This document shows positions 8,280 through 17,114 of a DNA stretch of 45,867 nucleotides, piece by piece. The stretch covers positions 1 through 45,867 of the forward strand of contig CALFAK010000044.1 of the NCBI GenBank assembly GCA_937948985.1, read 5' to 3'. The notes under the pieces were generated by a model, which searched no databases, was not told the origin of the DNA, and saw only the letters and a program-made list of their open reading frames with translations. Position 1 is the stretch's first letter. Each line of letters starts with the position of its first letter. The DNA is from an uncultured Neomegalonema sp. GTDB taxonomy: Bacteria; Pseudomonadota; Alphaproteobacteria; Rhodobacterales; Rhodobacteraceae. Made by a program: the position numbers and the translations under genes.

Positions 8280-8744
8280 GTGCCCAATAATGTAGACCTT
8301 TTAGCTGTCGCCAAAACCCTTGCTGCTGCTGAAAATGCAAATGATTTACACTTTTCGCGTTCAATAAGCACAACATATTACGCAGTTTTCGAAACATTGC
8401 GATCTGAATGCAGCGCATTACTATTGGGGTTAGAGCACGACCTTTCCAGAGCGAGAGCGCATGTAGAGCGTAGTATAGGGCACAAAGAAGCGAAAAAACG
8501 ATGTAAATCCTGCGCTTCTAACGGTGAGTTCCCAACCGAAATACGTGAGTTTTCCGACACTTTTGCCTCACTTTATGAAGAACGTATCAAGGCGGATTAT
8601 GATCGTCCTGTTACTTTCACCAAGGAAGATGCAGAGAGTTGGATAAGCCGTGCAACGTCTGCGATAGAATCTTTGAATAATTCTGATGAAAAACATCGAC
8701 GTGCGTTCGTAGCATGGGTGTGTTTCGATCCGCGTGAGCAGTAA
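8280..8744 (+). CDS. HEPN-like (UPF0332-like) protein
   Basis: A 154-residue helical protein with a GTG start; AGAGGG lies about 9 bases upstream. The helix FSRSISTTYYAVFETLRSE matches the hallmark 'SRaYYAvFha' helix of HEPN/UPF0332 proteins. The later KADYDRPVTFTKEDAESW matches their 'R-ADYd...A' helix. The middle region carries Cys residues (RCKSCAS) and histidines. The canonical HEPN RNase signature R-x4-6-H is not clearly present; the nearest are RARAH and RSIGH, each with three residues between. HEPN proteins act as RNase toxins or RNA-binding partners in toxin-antitoxin and phage defence systems. Base composition is markedly AT-richer than the neighbours (about 35-42% GC in two stretches counted), suggesting horizontal acquisition. 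Confidence 0.6.
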   Translation: MPNNVDLLAVAKTLAAAENANDLHFSRSISTTYYAVFETLRSECSALLLGLEHDLSRARAHVERSIGHKEAKKRCKSCASNGEFPTEIREFSDTFASLYEERIKADYDRPVTFTKEDAESWISRATSAIESLNNSDEKHRRAFVAWVCFDPREQ

Positions 8745-8789
8745 TGTTTCAATCTACCTTTGGCTTGGTCGACTCAGGAAGCAAACCCT

Positions 8790-9829
8790 ATGGAATATCG
8801 CAAACTTGGGCGTTCTGACATTTCGGTCAGTGCGTATTGTCTCGGCTCGATGACGTGGGGGACACAGAACTCTGAAGCGGAGGGCCATGCGCAGATTGAT
8901 GCGGCGATGGATGCCGGGATCGATTTTATCGATACCGCCGAGATGTACCCGACGACGCCGCTGTCGAAAGAGACGCAGGGTCGGACTGAGGAGATTTTGG
9001 GGACTTGGGTACGCGATAATCCGGCCAAGCGCGGCGATGTGGTGATTGCGACCAAGGTTGTCGGCGATGGATATCAGGCGATCCGCGACGGGGCGCCGAT
9101 CTCAAAAGCGACGATTACGGAAGCGGTTGAGGGGAGCCTGAAGCGGCTGCAAACGGATTATATCGATCTGTATCAACTGCACTGGCCCAATCGCGGGTCG
9201 TACCATTTTCGCAAATGGCACAAATTCGACCCGACCGGGCAGGACCGTGCCACGGTGAAGGATGATATTGCGGAGACGCTGGAGGCGCTGGTCAAAGCGG
9301 GCAAGGTGCGCACGGTCGGATTGTCGAACGAGAGCACATGGGGGGACAGCGCAGTTTCTGTCGATCGCCGAGGCGAACGGCTGGCCGCGTGTGGTTTCGA
9401 CGCAGAATGAGTACAGCTTGCTTTGCCGCGTGTTTGACCTCGATTTTGCCGAGCTGTCACATCATGAGGATGTCGGATTACTGGCGTTCTCGCCACTTGC
9501 GGCGGGGATTTTGACGGGGAAGTATCAGGGCGGGGTGACGCCGGATGGCTCGCGCAAATCGATCAATGGTGATCTGAGTGGTCGTTGGACGGAACGGGTT
9601 GAGGCGGTGGTTGATCGCTATGCGGGGGTGGCCGAGAAGCACGGGCTGAATCTGGTGCAGATGGCGCTGGCGTTCTGTGCGCAGCGGCCCTTTATGACCT
9701 CGGTGATCTTCCGGGGCGACGACGATGGAGTAGCTGTCCGTGGCGCTGGGCGCGGCGGAGGTGACGCTGTCGGAAGACGTGCTGGCGGATATCCACGCGG
9801 TGTATAAGGCGCATCCGATTCCGATGTGA
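8790..9829 (+). pseudogene. Aldo/keto reductase, disrupted by two frameshifts and a stop
   Basis: The product would be an NADPH-dependent aldo/keto reductase of about 345 residues. It begins MEYRKLGRSDISVSAYCLGS with the family's active-site DFIDTAEMYP and the YIDLYQLHWP motif. At 9340-9345 a run of six G, where five would keep the frame, shifts reading after SNESTWG; homology continues one frame over (TAQFLSIAEANGWPRVVSTQ, then GLLAFSPLAAGILTGKY). An extra C at about 9712 shifts it again, and a TAG at 9731 stands where family members have a Gln codon. The sequence then runs LSVALGAAEVTLSEDVLADI to a TGA at 9827. Two indels plus a nonsense codon point to real decay rather than one sequencing error. 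Confidence 0.85.
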
Positions 9830-9850
9830 TCCGGGCGGCCAAAGCATAAG

Positions 9851-9893
9851 CGGCCCCCGGGTGGTGAACTTTCCACCCGGGGGCCGTATTTTT
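9851..9893 (+). terminator. Rho-independent terminator
   Basis: A 14-bp perfect stem (CGGCCCCCGGGTGG pairing with CCACCCGGGGGCCG) with an 8-base loop is followed by TATTTTT. It would end plus-strand transcripts from the aldo/keto reductase remnant. It also lies just beyond the 3' end of the minus-strand RTX gene and may act in both directions, though the minus-strand T-tract is poor. Confidence 0.9.
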
Positions 9894-9931
9894 GGTCATG
9901 TGTTTCATCGATCAACTGATCGCAGTTAACT

Positions 9932-11599
9932 TCAGCCGAAAAGCTGCGCGTTCGCGTCGAATGTCAGAAGATCCGCGATTGAGGTGACAGACCCTGTGCC
10001 CTGACCCGCAAAGACGAGAAGCGTGCCGGATGCCATAATGATGTCGACATTGTTGCCCGCGCCATTGTCGATAATGGTGCTGGCCGCATCGAACTCGTCC
10101 ACCAGAGTGCCATTGGCGTTTGTATCGACAAGACCGATCATTTGCAGATCGTTGAGTGACCCGTTCCAAGCCTGGAACACCTGAGTGTCCTGATCGGCGT
10201 TATAGTCAAACTGGAACGTATCGATCCCGCCGCCACCGTAAAGGAAGTCCTGAAGAACGTCGCCGTTCTTGTTGGTGTTGGTCGAAGCGATGATCAAATC
10301 GTTGCCAGTGCCGCCATTGATGAGGTCTGCCGCACCATCAGCACCCGTAATCGTGTCGTTCCCGCCGCCGCCCGTCAACTGGTTACGGTTGGTTTGGGTA
10401 TCGCCGCCGCCGATGGCGGTGATCATGTCACTGCCGATGCCACCCTCAATGATGTTCTGGCCGCGCGCTTCGGCAGCCGCAGATGCGGCGAAGATTTCGC
10501 CTGTGATCGTATCGTTGCCATTACCACCGTCGATGTTGTTGATCGCGGTTGATGCGGCATCCCCTTGGGTGATTTGAACACCGGAATAGATGGTATCGGT
10601 ATTCAACCCGCCATCGATGTCAACATTGATCGTGGCAGTTCCGGTGCTGGAGAGTGCGGCGACAATGCTGTTGATATTGTCCTGACCACCGCCACCATTG
10701 ATGTCAGCTGTGGCGGATGAATCGCCAACGGCGTTCGCGCCGATATCATTATCGATGGTGTCGCCGCCGAAGCCGCCAATAACATTAGCGGTATAGTCAA
10801 TGGTTGACGCCGACCCGTTCGAGATCATGTTGGATGTGATATCATCGTTTGCACCGCCGCCATCGATATTATGGGTGCCGATGATATTCGAGTCTTCCCC
10901 GAAGGTGGAATTGGCGAATGTGAAGGCGTCTATCGTATCAAGGCCAAAGCTGCCGGACAGATCGATTATCCCCTCAGAAGTGCCGCCGGAATTGCCGCCC
11001 AACAGACCAACTGCCCCGGACACATTGTCATTGCCGCCGCCACCATTTGCGATCGAGTGACTGAAGCCGATTTCAGTGAAACCGGAATCCTGTGTAACGG
11101 CGCGAACGGTATCGCCGCCTCTTCCGCCGTCCGCTCGCGCCAAGGCGTTGCCATTGGTAATCGCGCCGGACTGAGCCGAAACCGTAACACTGTCGTTGCC
11201 GTTCCCGCCGAATGCCTGCGATGACACGTCCACATTCCCGGTCGCGCCGCCGGTTGCGGTTCCTGAAATTGTTGCGTCAATCACATCGTCAGCGTCACCG
11301 CCGGTGAAAATACCGTTGAGCACATTGTCCAGACCGCCAGTCGTGTCGACTTTGACATCTGCGGTAAGTTCATCACCGCCATCGCCGCCCGCTTGAAAGA
11401 TCGTGTTGGTTTCCGTGTCCCCTGATACACCGCTGATGACGAAAAGCCCTTGGCTGTCGAGTACATCCGCGCCCGCATCGCCGAAGAGGGCTGTATCCAG
11501 ATGTGTGCTGTTAAGAACATCCGCGCCGTCGAGGCCGAGCAGAACATCGCCCCCTGCGGTTGAATCTAATGTGTTGTTCCCATTGGTGCCGATAATCAT
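9932..11599 (-). CDS. RTX-type calcium-binding secreted protein
   Basis: A 555-residue acidic, glycine- and aspartate-rich protein. From the N-terminus (MIIGTNGNNTLDSTAGGDVL) through most of its length it consists of imperfect GGxGxDxI units such as GGNGNDTITG, GGGGNDTITG, GGTGNDLIIA and GGGGIDTFQF, the hallmark of RTX calcium-binding beta-rolls. The C-terminal 90 residues lack repeats (VDIIMASGTLLVFAGQG, ending DANAQLFG) and probably hold the uncleaved type I secretion signal. There is no N-terminal signal peptide. AAGGAAT precedes the ATG. No ABC transporter, membrane fusion protein or enzymatic domain is present nearby, so it may be an S-layer, adhesin or matrix protein exported by a type I system encoded elsewhere. 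Confidence 0.8.
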   Translation of the reverse strand: MIIGTNGNNTLDSTAGGDVLLGLDGADVLNSTHLDTALFGDAGADVLDSQGLFVISGVSGDTETNTIFQAGGDGGDELTADVKVDTTGGLDNVLNGIFTGGDADDVIDATISGTATGGATGNVDVSSQAFGGNGNDSVTVSAQSGAITNGNALARADGGRGGDTVRAVTQDSGFTEIGFSHSIANGGGGNDNVSGAVGLLGGNSGGTSEGIIDLSGSFGLDTIDAFTFANSTFGEDSNIIGTHNIDGGGANDDITSNMISNGSASTIDYTANVIGGFGGDTIDNDIGANAVGDSSATADINGGGGQDNINSIVAALSSTGTATINVDIDGGLNTDTIYSGVQITQGDAASTAINNIDGGNGNDTITGEIFAASAAAEARGQNIIEGGIGSDMITAIGGGDTQTNRNQLTGGGGNDTITGADGAADLINGGTGNDLIIASTNTNKNGDVLQDFLYGGGGIDTFQFDYNADQDTQVFQAWNGSLNDLQMIGLVDTNANGTLVDEFDAASTIIDNGAGNNVDIIMASGTLLVFAGQGTGSVTSIADLLTFDANAQLFG

Positions 11600-11939
11600 G
11601 ATACTCTATTCCTTTGCTGATTTTAAGATACCGGCATGTAGCCGAATGCCCCACGTCATCATGTCTTATCAACCGAAAGGCGTGCGATCTGTGCCATAAA
11701 ACACAGTTTTTCGGGGATTCAACAGGGAATGCTCTGCTAGAGAACTCTACTATTGGTAGTATTGAATAAAAACTGACAATGTAGTAGATTAAAAAACACT
11801 TAAATTCAAATACTTGAGTTCTTATTGTTAGCTAATTCGGCAATTTGGTGAATTGAAAGTATATCGTTATCCGGCAAATAGTATTTGGTTGTCTGTATGT
11901 GTTGTGCATCTGGTGCGTGTTGTTGCTTGTGATTCGATC
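11600..11939. other. AT-rich intergenic region upstream of the RTX gene
   Basis: About 340 bases without a credible gene. The stretch is clearly AT-richer than its surroundings, especially 11750-11880. It probably contains the minus-strand RTX promoter, but I could not identify convincing -35/-10 boxes. A short CTACTATTGGTAG hairpin near 11746-11760 is the only obvious symmetry. Confidence 0.4.
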
Positions 11940-12074
11940 TTCAGACAAATTTTTTGCGCGCGGCGAGGCAGGGGCGCTGGTGATGCGGCGGATGGGTGAA
12001 GGCAGCGCGATTGCGCTTGATCCGCCGGGGATTCCGGTGGTGGTAACGGATATGTCGCCGCTGGTCGTTGATTG
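11940..12074 (+). pseudogene. 3' remnant of an unrecognised gene
   Basis: An open frame without its own start ends at TGA 12072-12074 and is followed directly by a strong terminator. The readable part includes SSDKFFARGEAGALVMRRM and GSAIALDPPGIPVVVTDMSP. It has GC-rich, gene-like codon usage, whereas the sequence immediately upstream is AT-rich intergenic DNA. This looks like the C-terminal end of a gene whose 5' part has been lost. I do not recognise the family. The upstream limit is approximate. Confidence 0.45.
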
Positions 12075-12087
12075 ACGGAAGTGTAAG

Positions 12088-12114
12088 CGCCGCCCCGAAA
12101 AAGGGCGGCGTTTT
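12088..12114 (+). terminator. Rho-independent terminator
   Basis: An 8-bp perfect stem CGCCGCCC/GGGCGGCG with a CGAAAAA loop is followed by TTTT. It sits 13 bases after the stop of the gene remnant ending at 12074 and just past the 3' end of the convergent monooxygenase gene, for which it may also serve. Confidence 0.85.
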
Positions 12115-12118
12115 CGAT

Positions 12119-13930
12119 TCAAGACGTGTGATGCACCTCGGCTTGGCCGTAGACGGGCGTTGGGATGCCCGCTTGGCGCGCTTTGATCTGGAGCGCGAGG
12201 AATTGGGAGTAGTGGCGGGATTGGTGCAGGTTGCCGCCGTGGAACCACAGGGCTTCCTGCGCATTCGGCTTCCACATATTGCGCAATTCGCCTTCCCACG
12301 GGCCGGGGTCTTTGGTCGTGCCGGAGCCGAGTCCCCAGCATTTGCCGACTTTGTCCGCGACTTCCTGCGAGATGATTTCCGCCGCCCAGCCGTTCATGGA
12401 ACCATAGCCGGTGGCGTAGACGACCAGATCAGCCTCGAGTTCCGAGCCGTCATCAAACTGCACCGCGTTTTCGGTAAGGCCCGTGATTTGTGCGCCGCTT
12501 TTGAGTTTGATCTTGCCATCGGCGACCAGTTCTGACGCGCCGACATCGATGTAGTAGCCGGAGCCGCGCCGCAGATACTTCATAAAGAGGCCGGAACCAT
12601 CCTCGCCGAAATCGAGCATGAAGCCCGCTTTTTCGAGGCGGTCGTAGAGGTCTTTATCGACCTTGGCCATTTCCTCGTAAACCGGGATGTGGAAGCCGTG
12701 CATGATCTTGTAGGGCACAGAGGCGAAGATGAGGTCGGCCATGTGGTGGTCAATACCGTTCGCCACGGCTTCCTCAGAATACAGCCCGCCGAGCGCCAGT
12801 TTCATCAGCGTTTCCGACTTGGCGATATGGGTGCTGGAACGCTGCACCATCGTGACGTCGGCTCCGCCCTCATATAGCGCGGCGCAGATGTCATGGGACG
12901 AGTTGTTCGAGCCGATCACCACGACTTTCTTGCCTTTATAGGCGTCGGGGCCGGGGTGTTGGCTGGAGTGTTGTTGCTCGCCCTTGAAAACATCTTGTCC
13001 CGGCAAGGTCGGGATATTGGGGCGGCCTGACATGCCTGTGGCGAGCACGAGTTGTTTGGGGCGCAGCGTTACTTTTTCGCCGTTGCGATCGACCTCAACC
13101 GTCCATTCGCCTGTGGCCTCGTCATACTTGGCGCTCTGGCAGGTCGATTGGGTCCAGTAGTTCAGCTCCATGATTTTGGTGTAGCTTTCCAGCCAGTCGC
13201 CGATCTTGTCTTTGGGCGAGAACACGGGCCAGTGATCTGGGAAAGGGATATAGGGCAGGTGGTCGTACCAGACGGGGTCGTGCAGGGCCAAAGACTTGTA
13301 GCGTTTGCGCCAGCTGTCACCGGGGCGCTCGTTTTTCTCGATGATGATGGTAGGGACGCCGAGACGCTTGAGCCGTGCGCCCATTGCGATGCCGCCTTGC
13401 CCGCCGCCGATAATCAGGCAGTAGGGTTGCTCCTCGTAACCCATCTTCGCCGCTTCCTCTGCACGGCGTTCGGCATAGGTGAGCGGATCTTTGTCCTTGC
13501 CGTGCTTGACGCCTTCGGGACGGGTCGGGCCTTTGGGTTCCTCATGGCCTTTGAGTTCGACCATCGTGGTCAGCAGGGTCCAGCATTTTGCGCCTTGCAA
13601 GCGGATATGGCCGCGCCCCCGTGCGACGGCGGTTTCAAAGTCAAACCATGCTTCGGTGACGCCATCGGCTTCGGTGGCTTCCCCGGCGATTTTCCAGTCT
13701 GAAGGCTTTGTTGATCCCAGCGTGCTTTCCAGCATGGCGCGGATTTCGCCCCGGCTTTCCTGTGTGGTGATGTTCCACGTGAAGCTGACGAGGTCGCGCC
13801 AATAGCACTCATCGGCGAACATGCCGACCGCCGCGTCTATATCGCTCGCGGCGAGGGCTTTGCCGAAATCTTCGAGCCATTGGCTGACCCGTGTTGTTGC
13901 AGGGTTTTCGATTATTGCACCGTCTGGCAT
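12119..13930 (-). CDS. Flavin-containing monooxygenase with N-terminal SnoaL-like domain
   Basis: A 603-residue FAD- and NADPH-dependent monooxygenase, probably cytoplasmic. Residues 10-130 resemble an NTF2/SnoaL fold (WLEDFGKALAASDIDAAVGM, then CYWRDLVSFTWN). The flavin domain starts with the FAD Rossmann motif IIGGGQGGIAMGARL (GGGQGG at 175-180), followed by ERPGDSWRKRY and a second dinucleotide motif VVVIGSNNSSHD near 345. The late YATGYGSMNG motif is typical of class B FMOs of the plant YUCCA-like and bacterial type. GGAGGAG lies a few bases before the ATG. Substrate is unknown; this architecture is often annotated as putative FMO or Baeyer-Villiger type. It converges on a gene remnant and terminator and appears monocistronic. 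Confidence 0.88.
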   Translation of the reverse strand: MPDGAIIENPATTRVSQWLEDFGKALAASDIDAAVGMFADECYWRDLVSFTWNITTQESRGEIRAMLESTLGSTKPSDWKIAGEATEADGVTEAWFDFETAVARGRGHIRLQGAKCWTLLTTMVELKGHEEPKGPTRPEGVKHGKDKDPLTYAERRAEEAAKMGYEEQPYCLIIGGGQGGIAMGARLKRLGVPTIIIEKNERPGDSWRKRYKSLALHDPVWYDHLPYIPFPDHWPVFSPKDKIGDWLESYTKIMELNYWTQSTCQSAKYDEATGEWTVEVDRNGEKVTLRPKQLVLATGMSGRPNIPTLPGQDVFKGEQQHSSQHPGPDAYKGKKVVVIGSNNSSHDICAALYEGGADVTMVQRSSTHIAKSETLMKLALGGLYSEEAVANGIDHHMADLIFASVPYKIMHGFHIPVYEEMAKVDKDLYDRLEKAGFMLDFGEDGSGLFMKYLRRGSGYYIDVGASELVADGKIKLKSGAQITGLTENAVQFDDGSELEADLVVYATGYGSMNGWAAEIISQEVADKVGKCWGLGSGTTKDPGPWEGELRNMWKPNAQEALWFHGGNLHQSRHYSQFLALQIKARQAGIPTPVYGQAEVHHTS

Positions 13931-14017
13931 GGTCTCTCCTCCCTATTCGCGCCCGTTTCGGGCATCATTACGTTAGGTGAGCCTATCGCAGATTGAGCGA
14001 TTGCCAAGGTGAAAAGC

Positions 14018-14170
14018 CTAAGAGAAGAGTGAGAGCGTTTCACTCTTTGCCATGCCGCAATCGTAGTGGCCGGGAATGTTGCAGGCGAATTCAAGCTCGC
14101 TTTTCGTGTTGAAGGTCCAGACGACTTCGGCGGTTTCGCCCGGTTCCATCAGCGGGGAATTCGGCGCCAT
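14018..14170 (-). pseudogene. Truncated cupredoxin (type I copper domain) remnant
   Basis: A 50-codon frame begins with ATG directly after the hydrolase stop (TGAATG) and in the same reading frame. It encodes the C-terminal half of a plastocyanin-like copper protein: PGETAEVVWTF, then ACNIPGHYDCGM with the Cys, His and Met copper ligands correctly spaced (residues 30, 35 and 40). The N-terminal strands, the first copper-binding His and any signal peptide are missing, and the tail diverges. A functional cupredoxin is not possible from this frame alone. I interpret it as a relic left when the upstream part was replaced or deleted. Whether it is translated by coupling to the hydrolase gene is unknown. 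Confidence 0.75.
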
Positions 14171-14869
14171 TCACCGCTGCAATCCCGCCTCCAACGCCCG
14201 CAGCCGCGCGTAGACCGGGTCGATGTCGTAGTCAGGGCCGACGACATGGCCCTCGCCGTCGAGGATCGCACGCTGTAATGCGCCGACCTTGCCGTCCAGC
14301 AGGGTGAAGGCGCGGTTTGTCTCGGTGATCCAGCGCGGGTCTTCGGAACCGACGGCCAAAAGGATGGCGTAGTCGCGCCAGGCAGCAGGCACTGTCGCGT
14401 TGACCATCGCGCCTGGCATGGTGAGGATGCCGCGAAATGCTTCCGGCGCGGCCTGTGCAAAACGGAAGGCGGCGCGTCCGCCATTGGAGACGCCGGAGAC
14501 GATGCCGCGCCCGCTGATCGGTTCGTCTTGATAGAGCGCGCGCATCATGGCGCGGATATCGCTGTCGGAGAATTGGTGGTAAAGTTGCTGCGGCGGACCG
14601 ACGGGCAGGATCACGTGGTGATCGCGGTAATGCTGTCGCGGGGTGTAGATGTTGTCGTAATACTCAACGATGCCACGATTGGCATCACCGCCGCCAAAGC
14701 CGAGCAGGAACGGTTTCTTCGTGCCGGCATCGGGGGCATAGCGGATTAAATAGTCAAGCGTGCGGTCGTTGAATCTGAGGCGTTTTAATGCGGTCGCGTT
14801 TTGCGCGTTCAGACTTTGAATACCCGCAAAAGAGGTGAGGGTGGCGAGTAAAATGCGGCGATCAATCAT
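14171..14869 (-). CDS. Alpha/beta hydrolase, exported esterase-like
   Basis: A 232-residue alpha/beta-hydrolase with a weak N-terminal export signal (MIDRRILLATLTSFAGIQSL, cleavage near LNAQ). The nucleophile elbow is GVSNGG, the acid is probably the Asp in VGSEDPRW, and the histidine lies in GEGHVVGP. This set and the preceding GFGGGDANRG oxyanion region fit the poly(3-hydroxybutyrate) depolymerase/phospholipase-carboxylesterase-like group. GGAGG lies 5 bases before the ATG. The stop is immediately followed by the cupredoxin relic. It is divergent from upp. The substrate cannot be told from sequence. Confidence 0.78.
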   Translation of the reverse strand: MIDRRILLATLTSFAGIQSLNAQNATALKRLRFNDRTLDYLIRYAPDAGTKKPFLLGFGGGDANRGIVEYYDNIYTPRQHYRDHHVILPVGPPQQLYHQFSDSDIRAMMRALYQDEPISGRGIVSGVSNGGRAAFRFAQAAPEAFRGILTMPGAMVNATVPAAWRDYAILLAVGSEDPRWITETNRAFTLLDGKVGALQRAILDGEGHVVGPDYDIDPVYARLRALEAGLQR

Positions 14870-15059
14870 CGGTTCCTCCAGCGGTATTAACCGTCACTTT
14901 AACCGCATTGTAATGGCATCATTATGGTTCGTTATTGGCACCACACTAACACGCATCGTTCGGACTTATGGCACTATAAATCACCGTTTCGCACGTTCAC
15001 GGTTGCCGGATTTATCTTTGGCGGGATAGCGTGGTCGCGTAACCATGAGCGAGAATCCT

Positions 15060-15689
15060 ATGTCAAACCTGACCGTCATCGACCATCCGCTAATCGAGCA
15101 TAAGCTGACCTTGATGCGCGAGAAAACCGCCTCAACCGCCAGTTTCCGCCGCCTTTTACGCGAAATATCGATGTTACTGGCTTACGAGCTGCTGCGCGAT
15201 TTGAAGATGGAAGAGGTTGATATTGAAACCCCTGTCGCACCGATGAAGGCGCGGAAGATTCAGGGTAAAAAGCTCTGTTTTGTATCAGTTTTACGCGCCG
15301 GAGACGGACTATTGCAGGGGTTGCTGGACCTTGTTCCGGTGGCGCGTGTGGGGCATATCGGGCTGTATCGCGACCCGAAAACACTGCAGCCGGTCAGCTA
15401 CTATGGCAAATTGCCCGACAATATGGATCAACGCACGACCGTTGTGGTTGATCCGATGCTGGCCACGGGCGGCTCCGCTGCGGCGGCGGTGGCCGAGGTG
15501 AAGAAGGCCGGAGCGCGGGACGTGCGGTTTCTGGCGCTTTTGGGCGCGCCGGAGGGGGCGGAGGCCTTTCATGCGGCGCACCCGGATGTGCCGGTATTTC
15601 TGGGGGCGATGGATGAGCGGTTGAACGAGAAAGGCTATATAATTCCGGGGCTTGGCGATGCCGGGGACCGATTGTTCGGCACTAAATGA
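15060..15689 (+). CDS. upp: Uracil phosphoribosyltransferase
   Basis: A 209-residue cytoplasmic enzyme that converts uracil and PRPP to UMP in pyrimidine salvage. It begins with the typical [18 protein letters not shown] and carries the PRPP-binding [14 protein letters not shown] and the C-terminal uracil-binding [13 protein letters not shown] prefer ATG 15060, which gives the family's standard length; ATG 15045 would add five residues. Its TGA overlaps the ATG of the MATE gene (ATGA), implying one transcript. Some Upp neighbours are uracil or nucleobase transporters, but here the partner is a MATE exporter. Confidence 0.95.
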   Translation: MSNLTVIDHPLIEHKLTLMREKTASTASFRRLLREISMLLAYELLRDLKMEEVDIETPVAPMKARKIQGKKLCFVSVLRAGDGLLQGLLDLVPVARVGHIGLYRDPKTLQPVSYYGKLPDNMDQRTTVVVDPMLATGGSAAAAVAEVKKAGARDVRFLALLGAPEGAEAFHAAHPDVPVFLGAMDERLNEKGYIIPGLGDAGDRLFGTK

Positions 15690-17092
15690 GCGGTCCGGCG
15701 GGTAAATTCGTCACCGGATCGGTTCTGCGCCACATCGTCATTATGGCTTCCAGCTCCGGCGCGGGGCTGTTGGCGATTTTCCTTGTTGATTTAGCGGACC
15801 TCTATTTCATCTCGCTGCTGGGGCATGACGCCCTTGCGGCGGCGGTGGGATATGCGGGTACATTGTTGTTTTTCTTTACTTCTATCAGTATCGGCCTTGC
15901 CATCGCGATGGGTGCATTAACGGCGCGGGCACTGGGCGCGGGGGATGAGGCGCGGGCGCGGGAAGTCGCGGGGTCGGTTTTCGCGGTCACCGTGGTGATC
16001 GGTGTTCTGTCGACGATCTCTATGCTGGTCTTTGGCCCCGCTTTATTGACCATGCTGGGTGCGCAAGGGGCGGCTCATGAATATGCGGTTTCCTTCCTGC
16101 GGATTGCCGCTTTCGGAACGCCGTTTTTGATGCTCGGCATGTCGGGAGGCTCGGTTTTGCGCTCTCACGGCGATGCGCGACGGGCCATGACGACGACTTT
16201 ATCAGCGGCAGCGATCAACGCCATTCTCGATCCATTATTGATCTTCACCGCCGGATTGGGGCTGGAGGGGGCGGCGATTGCGACGGTGATTGCCCGCATC
16301 ACGCTGGCCATCGTTGCGTGGCGACCGATTATGAGCAGGTATGATGGCCTCGCCAAGCCTTCGATTGCCAGTATTCGTGCGGACATTGGTCCGGTCTTCG
16401 GCATCGCCGGGCCTGCGATCCTGACCAATGTGGCGACTCCGGTCGGGTTCGCTTTTGTCACGCGCATGATTGCGGAATTCGGAACGCAAGCGGTGGCCGG
16501 ATATGCCGTTATTGGCCGCCTGACACCGTTCGCTTTTTGCCTGATCTTCGGGCTTTCCGGTGCTGTCGGGCCGATTGTGGGGCAGAATTTCGGGGCGGAG
16601 CGGTACGATCGCGTCCGTGAAGCGCTGCGTATGGCGCTTGGTTTTGTCGCGGTTTACGTCGTGACCGTGGCGCTGGTTTTGTTTCTGCTGCGTGAGCCGA
16701 TTGCGGGGCTGTTTAACGCGACTGGCGATGCAAAAGATCTTCTTTTGCTGTTTTGTGGTCCGTTGGCGCTGGCATTCTTCTTCAATGCGGCACTTTTCAC
16801 AACCAATGCGGCTTTCAATAATTTGGAGCGCCCGCTTTATTCAACCGCGCTGAACTGGGGGCGGCATACGTTGGGTACGATCCCATTTGCATGGCTGGGC
16901 GCAAGGTTTTACGGGGCTGAGGGTGTCTTGGTGGGCCAATATGCCGGAGGTGCGATTTTCGCATTGCTGAGTATTTGGCTGGCAAAACGCCTTGTTGACG
17001 GGCACGAAAACGGAAATCCGCCGCGTATGGTTGGTTCAATTCTGGCTTATGGCCGTTCCGCGCAATGGCCGTTCAGTAATTGGAGACCTTGA
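15686..17092 (+). CDS. MATE family efflux transporter
   Basis: A 468-residue inner-membrane protein with about twelve hydrophobic helices arranged as two MatE halves (around residues 15-180 and 240-400). Family-like features include the first-helix region [17 protein letters not shown] and the second-half [22 protein letters not shown] proteins export cationic drugs, metabolites or flavins using Na+ or H+ gradients; the substrate cannot be predicted. The ATG overlaps the upp stop codon by four bases, so translation is coupled to upp. tRNA-Thr follows 61 bases downstream. Confidence 0.9.
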   Translation: MSGPAGKFVTGSVLRHIVIMASSSGAGLLAIFLVDLADLYFISLLGHDALAAAVGYAGTLLFFFTSISIGLAIAMGALTARALGAGDEARAREVAGSVFAVTVVIGVLSTISMLVFGPALLTMLGAQGAAHEYAVSFLRIAAFGTPFLMLGMSGGSVLRSHGDARRAMTTTLSAAAINAILDPLLIFTAGLGLEGAAIATVIARITLAIVAWRPIMSRYDGLAKPSIASIRADIGPVFGIAGPAILTNVATPVGFAFVTRMIAEFGTQAVAGYAVIGRLTPFAFCLIFGLSGAVGPIVGQNFGAERYDRVREALRMALGFVAVYVVTVALVLFLLREPIAGLFNATGDAKDLLLLFCGPLALAFFFNAALFTTNAAFNNLERPLYSTALNWGRHTLGTIPFAWLGARFYGAEGVLVGQYAGGAIFALLSIWLAKRLVDGHENGNPPRMVGSILAYGRSAQWPFSNWRP

Positions 17093-17114
17093 CGCTGTAA
17101 GGTTAGATTCGCGC

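Noticed and set aside
9340-9733. Programmed frameshifting in the aldo/keto reductase
   Set aside because: Two shifts plus an in-frame TAG would all have to be bypassed. There is no slippery heptamer with a downstream structure that explains this, and the family is not known for recoding.
10269-11699. Several plus-strand frames opposite the RTX gene
   Set aside because: They are proline/valine-rich mirror images of the glycine/aspartate repeats and carry no start signals or family resemblance.
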